A stretch of 6,935 bases of DNA. It comes from Pseudomonadota bacterium (lineage in GTDB: Bacteria; Pseudomonadota; Alphaproteobacteria; Acetobacterales; Acetobacteraceae). Location: positions 1-6,935 of the forward strand of contig JAKCCP010000223.1 in assembly GCA_021841985.1 (NCBI GenBank). Direction: 5' to 3'. Under the pieces are notes generated by a model. The model ran no database searches. It was not told the DNA's origin and worked only from the letters and a program-made list of their open reading frames with translations. Positions within the stretch are counted from its first letter, which is position 1. Every line of letters starts with the position of its first letter. Positions 1-5,681 of the stretch are shown one piece after another. The position numbers and the translations under genes are program-made.

Positions 1-1239
1 GATCTCCTCCTTGACCCGCTCCCAGGTCGCGGCAACGCCCATCAGCAGGGTGAAGTAGAAATCCCAGTAGCAGAGCGAAAGAAACGTCCCGGCGACGAGA
101 TAGGCGATGATCGAGACCTGCGCCATCTTGGCGAGATCATAGGCCCAGCGCAGCTCCGGCACCTTGCGGGTCGCGCGGATGATGCGCCAGGTGTTGACGA
201 TGCCGGCGAGCGTGATACCGAGCCAGACGAAAAAGGTCGGGAAGCCGTGTTCGCCGATGACCTCGAAATAAATACTATGCACGGCGCGCGCGGTGGTGCC
301 GTAATCATACTCATCGACGATGTTCTGGCGGTAGGGCGCCATGAACCCGCCGCCGGTGAGCGGGCGGGCGAGGGCGATTTTCCACGACGCATGCCAGATA
401 TTGAGGCGGCCCTGCGCGGAGTCATCGACATGTTCGACGCCGATCGTGGACATCCGCGCCGTCCAGCTCGGCGGCATGAACGAGATCGCGCCGGCGAGCG
501 CGACACCGACCACCGCCGCCGAGACGATCTTGTGCGAGCTGTTCCACCACAGGAACAAGGACATCGCGGCAAGACCGATCAAGGCGCCGCGCGAGTAGCT
601 GCCGAGGATCGAGAACAGGGTGAAAATCATCGCCCCGAGCAGCCCGAGCCGCACCAGGCGATGGCGCGATTGCAGGCGGAGGTAATTCATCATCGGCATG
701 CAGACGAGCAGCCCGGCGGCGAGATGGTTGTTATCGGTGATCATCGTCATCGGCGGCCCGAGCACGCGATAATTGCCGGCATGGGTCAACGTAAAGAAGC
801 CGCCGCGGATGCCGTAATAGCCGAGCGAGATCACCATCACCCAGATCAAGGCATGGATGCGCCGGCGCTCGGTGAGCAGCGCGAAGATCAGCAACTGCGC
901 GAGAAAGGATTTGGCCACCACCGACCATTTGTATTCCACCAATTCGGGTGGTGCGAGGGCGGCGAGCGAGGTGAGCGAGATCAGGACGATGAACAGAATG
1001 ATCAGCACGGTGGTGGCGTTGATCGGGAAGGATTTGGGCTCGCGCGCGCCGAGACAGCCCATGATCGTCGCGGCGACTATCATCATCGCCCAGGGGATGG
1101 TCATCGACATGCCCCAGGTCAGCTCGTGCGGATTCATGAACGAGATCCAGCACCACAGGATGACGCCGACGAACGGGCGCGCGATCGTCATCGGCAAAAG
1201 CCCGCCCATCATCGCGATGATGAAAACGAGATTGCGCAT
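1..1239 (-). CDS. Putative O-glycosylation ligase, exosortase A system-associated (C-terminus truncated by window edge)
   Basis: The frame runs from an ATG at 1239 through position 1 without a stop, giving 413 residues; the C-terminus lies outside the window. The protein begins MRNLVFIIAMMGGLLPM and is a polytopic membrane protein with about ten hydrophobic stretches. It carries the features of the exosortase A-associated O-ligase family (Wzy/WaaL-like): RPFVGVILWCWISFMNPHEL at residues 21-40, a GYYGIRGGFFTL segment at 140-151, GPP...TDNNHLA at 161-174, SYSRGAL at 214-220, and the large-loop motif HSIYFEVIGEHGFP at 321-334, which has the His/Glu pattern typical of O-antigen ligase-type enzymes. 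The family is thought to transfer lipid-linked glycan to exported proteins in the PEP-CTERM system, but this is inferred from genome context rather than proven. The start is supported by a CAGG 7 nt upstream (1247-1250). It follows prsT by 17 bp, so co-transcription is likely. Few residues should be missing, since the family is a little over 400 aa. A Wzy polymerase role is the alternative. Confidence 0.9.
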   Translation of the reverse strand, partial: MRNLVFIIAMMGGLLPMTIARPFVGVILWCWISFMNPHELTWGMSMTIPWAMMIVAATIMGCLGAREPKSFPINATTVLIILFIVLISLTSLAALAPPELVEYKWSVVAKSFLAQLLIFALLTERRRIHALIWVMVISLGYYGIRGGFFTLTHAGNYRVLGPPMTMITDNNHLAAGLLVCMPMMNYLRLQSRHRLVRLGLLGAMIFTLFSILGSYSRGALIGLAAMSLFLWWNSSHKIVSAAVVGVALAGAISFMPPSWTARMSTIGVEHVDDSAQGRLNIWHASWKIALARPLTGGGFMAPYRQNIVDEYDYGTTARAVHSIYFEVIGEHGFPTFFVWLGITLAGIVNTWRIIRATRKVPELRWAYDLAKMAQVSIIAYLVAGTFLSLCYWDFYFTLLMGVAATWERVKEEI

Positions 1240-1256
1240 CGCCCGGCCTGGCGCCC

Positions 1257-4040
1257 CTATTTGCCCGCGTTGAGATCGGCGAGCAGTTGGCGGGCGCCGT
1301 CCTTCTCGGGGAAACTGGTCTTGTCGTCGGTGATCGGGGTCAGCAGCGCGACCGCCTCGTCGCGATGCCCGGCCTGCGCCAGCGCGGTCGCGAGGTGATA
1401 CTGAATGGCGGGATCTCCCGGCAGTTCGGCATGGGCCTGGCGGAGCAGGGGAAGCCCGGCCGGGTTTTTCGCCTGGGTCAGGATATAGCCGAGCGTATCC
1501 GCGGTCTGCGCGCCGGGAGCGAGGAGATAGGCGCGCTCGGCGAGTTTCAGCGCCTCCGGCTTGCCGAGCTGCTGGTCGATCCAGGCGAGATTGTTGAGGG
1601 CGACGATGTTGTTCGGCTGATGGGCGAGCGCGGTCTGCAAATGCCCGGCCGCGACCGGATATTGCCGGCCGGCGATTTCCAGATCGGCGAGCGCGACCAG
1701 CGCCGGCACGTCATCGGCGTGGCTCCCGACCCAGGCGGCGAGCGTCGCCATCGCCTCGTTCTTGTGGCCGGCGGCATTTTCCGCCGCCGCCTCGCGCAGC
1801 GCCAGCATCGTCGAGGGCTGATCGGCGGCGGCCGCGGCATAGGCTTTCGCCGCCGCGTCATAGTGTTTCTGTGACATATGGAAATCACCCGCCAATGCGA
1901 GTGCGGCCGGCAGATGGGTTGCCTCCTTGGCCAATGCGCCGGCCCGCGCCAGCGCCGCATCCGCGCCACCCGAGGCGAGGGCGACGCCGAGGGCTGCCTG
2001 CATCAGCTCGTAATTGGCGGGATAGGCCTTGAGCCCGGCATCGATCACGCTTTGCGCGCCGCTGTAATCCTTGGCCATGACCAGGAGCCGGATGAGGTTG
2101 ATCCGCGCCGTCGTCTGCGCCGGATCAATGGTGAGGATCTGGCGGTAGGTGTCGCGCGCCGCCTCGTTGAGGCCGAGCGACGCCTGCGCCGCGCCCTGCA
2201 CCGAAAGGAGGGCCACCGGCGCCGGTTGGTCCTTGCCCAGGGTCACCGCCAGCGCCGCCTTGGCGTCGTTGTCGCGGAGCAAAAGCCCGGCATAGCTCGC
2301 GGCGATGCTGGCGTCGTTCGGCACCGCCGCATGCGCCTGCGCGAGCAGCGCCAGCGCCTCCTTCGGCTTGCCCTGCTGCTCGCGCGCGGCGACGGCGATA
2401 TTGAGCGCGGTGCGGTTGCCCGGCTGCTTGGCCAGCACCTCGTCGAGCAGTTTCCACGCGGCGTCGTCCTGCCCCTCGATCAGTTGCAGCCGCGCCAGGC
2501 TGAGCTTCGCCGCCACCGCGTCGGGATGGGCCTTGATGACGCCGGCGAAAGCCGCTTCCGCGCCGGGATAATCCATCTTCGCGAGTTTCAGCAGGCCATC
2601 GAGATTGCCGACCACGGCGGCATCGCCCTCCTGCTCGCGGAGTTCGGCGAGGTGGCTTTCGGCCTGAGTGAAATCGCCGGCGACGATCCCGGTCAGCACC
2701 AGCATCTCGCCGGCCTTGGCTTGCTTGGGATCGAGCTTCAGCGAGCGCTCGAACGCCGCCGCCGCGCCCTCATTGTCGCCGGCGTCGAGCTTCAATTCCC
2801 CGAGCCGGCTCAGGAGGGCGGCGTTATCGGGCGCGAGCGTGCTCGCCGTCTCATAGCTCGCGATCGCCGGCGCGAGCTTGCCGGTCGCGAGATAGACCTG
2901 GCCCAGCATCTCGTGCAGGGCGGGGTTCTTGTCGTTGAGGAGGATCGCCTTGTTGAGCGCCGTGATCGCCTCGTCGGGGGCGTGGCGCGCCATGTCGATC
3001 TGAACCAGGAGGGCGACGCCGCGCGGGTCGCTCGGGAAGCGGGCGACGTAGCGCCGGGCGGAGTCGAGCGCCTGCTCGCGCTCGCCGAGTTGGTTCTTGA
3101 CCAGGGCGTCGATGTAATAGGCGTTCGGCATGCGCGAAAGCACGCTCGAGAGTTTTTCCATATCGGCGCCGGCGCCCTTGAAATCCCCGGCCTCGGCGAG
3201 GATCAGGGCGTGGAGATAGACCGCCTGGGCGTTGTTCGGCAGCATTTTCTGGACGACGGCGATATCCTCCTTCGCCTTGTCGTTCTGGCGGTTCGCGATC
3301 AGGAGATCGGCGCGCTGCAAGCGCGCGACGATGTCGTTCGGATCGCGCGCGAGAACCCCGTCCAGGATCGTGATCGCGCCGGCGCGATCGCCGGCGTTGG
3401 CGGCGAACTGCGCCTTGCGCCGCAAGGCGGCGGCGTTCTGCGGATCGGCCTTGAGCACCGTCTCGATCGCCGCTTCCGCCGCCTTGGTGTCGCCCTTGGC
3501 GCTCGCCACCTGGGAGGCGGTGAGGAGGACTTCCGTCGCATCCGGGGCGATCGCCTTGGCGGCGTCGATATCGGCGGCGGCCTTGTCCACCTGGTCGAGC
3601 ATCAGCTCGGCGCGGGCGCGCGCGGCGAGGATGGTCGGCGCGAGATCGGGCGGATTGCCGGTCGCCGGGAAGGTTTGCAGCAGGTCGCGCGGGCGCTGCT
3701 GATCGAGATAGGATTGCAGCAGAATCTCGGTCGCCCGCCGTGGCTCGGTGCCGAGGGCGCGCGCCTTGCTCGCTTCCTTTTCCGCCCCCGACGGGTCGCC
3801 GAGGCGGAGATCGACATCGGCGAGGCCGAGATGCGCGCGGCCGTTCTCGGGATCGTCCCGGACGGCGTTGCGGAGTTCGATCTGCGCGCCACGCAGATCG
3901 CCGCCGGCGAGCAGCGCCTCGGCCTTGGCGTAATGATCGGCGGCGGCGGCCAGCCCTGGCCAGAGCAGCGCCGCCAGCGCCGTGCCGGTGAGCGCGAGCT
4001 GGGCCAATCGGGAAGAGCGCGGGTGGGATGCCAGCATCAT
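1257..4040 (-). CDS. prsT: PEP-CTERM system TPR-repeat protein PrsT, secreted form without lipobox
   Basis: This 927-residue protein consists of a signal peptide followed by tetratricopeptide repeats from about residue 36 to the end. The repeats are units of about 34 residues of the A..L...G....A......L...P type, roughly two dozen by eye. The C-terminal section (ALNNLAWIDQQLGKPEALKLAERAY, then DTLGYILTQAKNPAGLPLLRQA and IQYHLATALAQAG) matches the ending of the PrsT family, whose members are near 900 aa. PrsT is a conserved companion of PrsK/PrsR in exosortase A/exopolysaccharide loci and is presumed to be an envelope scaffold; its molecular role is not established. The N-terminus has Arg8 and Arg11, a hydrophobic core at 12-30 and an AAA-A-DH cleavage region near residues 33-35. 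I find no cysteine anywhere in the protein, so it cannot be lipidated as the family name implies. The first ATG overlaps the prsR stop (ATGA), with a GGAA 5 nt upstream; the second codon is also ATG and could serve instead. Confidence 0.93.
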   Translation of the reverse strand: MMLASHPRSSRLAQLALTGTALAALLWPGLAAAADHYAKAEALLAGGDLRGAQIELRNAVRDDPENGRAHLGLADVDLRLGDPSGAEKEASKARALGTEPRRATEILLQSYLDQQRPRDLLQTFPATGNPPDLAPTILAARARAELMLDQVDKAAADIDAAKAIAPDATEVLLTASQVASAKGDTKAAEAAIETVLKADPQNAAALRRKAQFAANAGDRAGAITILDGVLARDPNDIVARLQRADLLIANRQNDKAKEDIAVVQKMLPNNAQAVYLHALILAEAGDFKGAGADMEKLSSVLSRMPNAYYIDALVKNQLGEREQALDSARRYVARFPSDPRGVALLVQIDMARHAPDEAITALNKAILLNDKNPALHEMLGQVYLATGKLAPAIASYETASTLAPDNAALLSRLGELKLDAGDNEGAAAAFERSLKLDPKQAKAGEMLVLTGIVAGDFTQAESHLAELREQEGDAAVVGNLDGLLKLAKMDYPGAEAAFAGVIKAHPDAVAAKLSLARLQLIEGQDDAAWKLLDEVLAKQPGNRTALNIAVAAREQQGKPKEALALLAQAHAAVPNDASIAASYAGLLLRDNDAKAALAVTLGKDQPAPVALLSVQGAAQASLGLNEAARDTYRQILTIDPAQTTARINLIRLLVMAKDYSGAQSVIDAGLKAYPANYELMQAALGVALASGGADAALARAGALAKEATHLPAALALAGDFHMSQKHYDAAAKAYAAAAADQPSTMLALREAAAENAAGHKNEAMATLAAWVGSHADDVPALVALADLEIAGRQYPVAAGHLQTALAHQPNNIVALNNLAWIDQQLGKPEALKLAERAYLLAPGAQTADTLGYILTQAKNPAGLPLLRQAHAELPGDPAIQYHLATALAQAGHRDEAVALLTPITDDKTSFPEKDGARQLLADLNAGK
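4037..4040 (-). other. prsR/prsT ATGA stop-start overlap
   Basis: The prsR stop TGA (4037-4039) lies within the ATGATG that begins prsT (first ATG 4038-4040). This arrangement usually means termination-reinitiation coupling. The upstream ribosome-binding site is weak (GGAA, 4046-4049), consistent with dependence on prsR translation. Confidence 0.85.
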
Positions 4041-5458
4041 CGGTTTTCCGTTATGTCTTGCGCCGCCCCGTCGGGAAGCGAGGCTTCGAGGCCATGGGTT
4101 CGTAATAATCCGTACAAGGTCGTGCGGCTGACGCCAAGCAATTGTGCGGCGGTGGAGAGATTTCCGCCACTGCGGGCCAAAGCCCGCTCGATCACGTCGC
4201 GCTCGGCGCGGCTCCGCGCGGCACGGAGATCGAGCGTGGGCTCATCGCCGCCCGCCCCGTCATCGCCGCCGGCGGCGAGCGCGGGGGCGGCGAGTTCGAG
4301 ATCGGCGGGTTCGATCAGGCGCGTCTCGTTCATCACCACCGCCCGCTTCATGCGGTTCTCCAGCTCGCGCACATTGCCCGGCCAGTCATGCGCGGTGAGC
4401 GCCGCGACCGCGCTTTCGCTCAGGCCGCGCAGGTTGCGGTGGAACTCATCGTTGAAGCGGTGCAGGAAATAGCGCGCGAGCAGCACCGCATCGCCGCCCC
4501 GGGCGCGGAGCGGCGGGATGCGCAGCGTCACCGAATTGAGACGATAGAAGAGATCGCCACGAAACCGCCCGGCCGCCACCTCGGCCTCGATCCCCTGGTT
4601 GGTCGCCGAGACGATGCGCACATCGACCTGGATCCGCTGCCGCCCGCCGATCCGTTCGATCACCTGGTCCTGGAGGACGCGCAGCAGCTTGACCTGCAGC
4701 GGGTGCGGCAGATCGCCGATCTCGTCGAGAAAAAGCGTGCCGAGATGCGCCATCTCGATCTTGCCGATGGTCTGTCGCACCGCCCCGGTGAAGGCGCCGC
4801 GCTCATGGCCGAAAAGTTCGCTCTCGAGCAGGTTTTCCGGGATGGCGCCGCAATTGAGGGCGATGAACGGCCCCTTGGCGCGCGGGCCGAGATCATGCAG
4901 CGCCCGCGCCAACGCCTCCTTGCCGGTGCCGCTTTCGCCGAGCAGCAGCACCGGCACGTTGGTCGCCGCGAGCTTCTCGACGTCACGGCAGATTTTCAGC
5001 ATCGGCTCGGCGGCGGTGATGATGCGCGGGAGTGGGCTTTGCGCCGCGGCTTCGGCGAGACGCTTGTTCTCCGCCTCCAGCTCATGCAGCCTGAGCGCCC
5101 GGTCGACGATGCCGCGCAACACCGCGATGTCGATCGGCTTCTCGTAGAAATCATAGGCCCCGGCGGCGATGGCGCGGAGCGCGTTCTCGCGCTCGTTGCT
5201 GCCGGTCGCGAGAATGACCTTGGTCGCGGGGGCGGCGCGCAAAATCTCATCGAGCGTCGCAAACCCCTCGCTCACCCCGTCGGGATCGGGCGGCAGGCCG
5301 AGATCAAGCACCACCACCCCCGGGCGCTCCTTGGCCAGCGCCGCCAAAGCCTGCCCACGGCGATGGGTGATGACCGGCTTGAGACCAGGAAACGCCCAGC
5401 GATACTGGCCACACAACCCCTCATCATCCTCGACGATCAATAATTTCGCGACACTCAC
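4037..5458 (-). CDS. prsR: PEP-CTERM-box sigma-54-dependent response regulator PrsR
   Basis: With a GTG start at 5458 this is a 473-residue NtrC-type activator beginning MSVAKLLIVEDDEGL. The receiver domain (about 5-120) has acidic pair D11/D12, phosphoacceptor D52 in VVVLDLGLPPDPDG, T85 and K107. The AAA+ domain (about 145-370) has Walker A GESGTGK (174-180), GAFTGA for sigma-54 contact (221-226), Walker B TLFLDEIGDL (241-250) and the GRFRGDLFYRL arginine region (297-307). A Gly/Asp-rich linker (about 393-405) leads to a Fis-type helix-turn-helix (about 418-457, NLSTAAQLLGVSRTTLYGLL). All key residues are present, so it should be an active, phosphorylation-controlled activator of sigma-54 promoters, in this family those of PEP-CTERM and exopolysaccharide genes. 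A longer frame opens at 5518, but its 20 extra residues are mostly coded by the repeat element and do not fit the family, whose members start just before the LLIVEDD strand. A CAGG lies 9 nt before the GTG. The stop overlaps prsT. Confidence 0.94.
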   Translation of the reverse strand: MSVAKLLIVEDDEGLCGQYRWAFPGLKPVITHRRGQALAALAKERPGVVVLDLGLPPDPDGVSEGFATLDEILRAAPATKVILATGSNERENALRAIAAGAYDFYEKPIDIAVLRGIVDRALRLHELEAENKRLAEAAAQSPLPRIITAAEPMLKICRDVEKLAATNVPVLLLGESGTGKEALARALHDLGPRAKGPFIALNCGAIPENLLESELFGHERGAFTGAVRQTIGKIEMAHLGTLFLDEIGDLPHPLQVKLLRVLQDQVIERIGGRQRIQVDVRIVSATNQGIEAEVAAGRFRGDLFYRLNSVTLRIPPLRARGGDAVLLARYFLHRFNDEFHRNLRGLSESAVAALTAHDWPGNVRELENRMKRAVVMNETRLIEPADLELAAPALAAGGDDGAGGDEPTLDLRAARSRAERDVIERALARSGGNLSTAAQLLGVSRTTLYGLLRTHGLEASLPDGAAQDITENR

Positions 5459-5471
5459 GACACGCGGCCTG
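5456..5471 (-). promoter_or_regulatory. prsR: Presumed translation start region of prsR (CAGG, 9 nt, GTG)
   Basis: GTG at 5456-5458 is preceded by CAGG at 5468-5471 with a 9-nt spacer. It gives the N-terminus MSVAKLLIVEDD expected for the family. The signal is weak, but it sits just outside the repeat element, unlike the alternative start at 5518, which lies inside hairpin 2. Confidence 0.6.
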
Positions 5472-5483
5472 TGGGAAGCAAGG

Positions 5484-5531
5484 CCAGGGGCGCTGCCCCT
5501 GGACCCCGCCAGGGACACTGTCCCTGGACCC
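5484..5531. repeat. Two tandem perfect hairpins, prsR-proximal half
   Basis: Hairpin 1 has arms CCAGGGGC (5484-5491) and GCCCCTGG (5495-5502) around GCT. Hairpin 2 has arms CCAGGGACA (5509-5517) and TGTCCCTGG (5519-5527) around a single C. Both are followed by ACCC, so they look like a tandem duplication of a 23-25 bp CCAGGG...CCCTGGACCC unit. The arms of hairpin 2 differ from those of hairpin 1 in paired, compensating positions. Confidence 0.88.
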
Positions 5532-5540
5532 TATTACTTA

Positions 5541-5608
5541 AGGATTTTCCAGGCGGGGCGCGACGAGGCGCGCGCCAATTCGGTGTTGCGCCCCGCCTGG
5601 AAAATCCT
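5541..5608. repeat. Central perfect 21-bp inverted repeat with 26-nt loop
   Basis: The arms 5541-5561 and 5588-5608 are perfect reverse complements (starting AGGATTTTCC and ending GGAAAATCCT). The 26-nt loop (5562-5587) contains the self-complementary GGCGCGCGCC at 5567-5576. As RNA on the minus strand the stem would be followed by TTAAGTAATAGGG rather than a U-run, so it is not a standard intrinsic terminator. It could hinder transcription, block 3' exonucleases, or act only as the core of the repeat element. Confidence 0.9.
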
Positions 5609-5622
5609 CCAGGGATGCGGGT

Positions 5623-5663
5623 CTGGGGGCGCTGCCCCCAGCGGGTCCAGGGCAGCGCCCTGG
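5623..5663. repeat. Two tandem perfect hairpins, prsK-proximal half
   Basis: One hairpin has arms CTGGGGGC (5623-5630) and GCCCCCAG (5634-5641) around GCT. The second has arms CCAGGGC (5647-5653) and GCCCTGG (5657-5663) around AGC. They mirror the pair on the other side of the central stem, in inverted order, and overlap the outer inverted repeat of the element. Confidence 0.87.
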
Positions 5664-5681
5664 CCTTGCTTCCTCCGTGCG

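Larger units (their letters stand above)
5474..5673. repeat. 200-bp imperfect inverted-repeat element filling the prsK-prsR gap
   Basis: The two halves are reverse complements of each other almost end to end. The outer 16 bp (5474-5489 and 5658-5673, GGAAGCAAGGCCAGGG and its complement) are perfect, the inner 21 bp (5541-5561 and 5588-5608) are perfect, and the stretches between align with small gaps and substitutions. Each half also contains two smaller hairpins, so the DNA or RNA can fold either as one long cruciform or as five local stem-loops. No transposase or credible ORF is present and I see no clear target-site duplication. Motifs of the CCAGGG...CCCTGGACCC type are, from memory, frequent in intergenic DNA of Rhodospirillales/Acetobacteraceae, so a dispersed REP/MITE-like family is the likeliest identity. 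The element stops 9 bp short of the prsK stop and begins 15 bp upstream of the prsR GTG. Confidence 0.88.

Noticed and set aside
247..1398. 383-codon plus-strand frame and a 141-codon minus-strand frame (731-1156) within the ligase gene
   Set aside because: Both are charged, His/Arg/Asp-rich out-of-frame translations of the membrane-protein gene that reads from 1239 to 1 on the minus strand.
1878..4472. 864-codon open frame on the plus strand, antisense to prsT and prsR
   Set aside because: It is the reverse-strand shadow of a GC-rich gene with strong third-position GC bias. The translation is rich in Arg/Gly/His with no recognisable domain, while the minus strand gives clear PrsT and PrsR.
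4142..5443. 433-codon plus-strand open frame antisense to prsR
   Set aside because: Shadow of the prsR coding frame. It has no signal of its own and no domain.
5562..5587. Sigma-54 promoter in the central loop (TTGGCGCGCG on the minus strand)
   Set aside because: It lacks the -12 TTGC-type element at the right distance and does not match the TGGCAC-N5-TTGC consensus.
5541..5608. Intrinsic terminator after prsK
   Set aside because: The stem is strong, but neither strand has a following run of Ts, so classical Rho-independent termination is not supported.
5474..5673. CRISPR array or insertion sequence
   Set aside because: The repeats are inverted and palindromic without regularly spaced unique spacers, and no transposase or terminal target duplication is visible.
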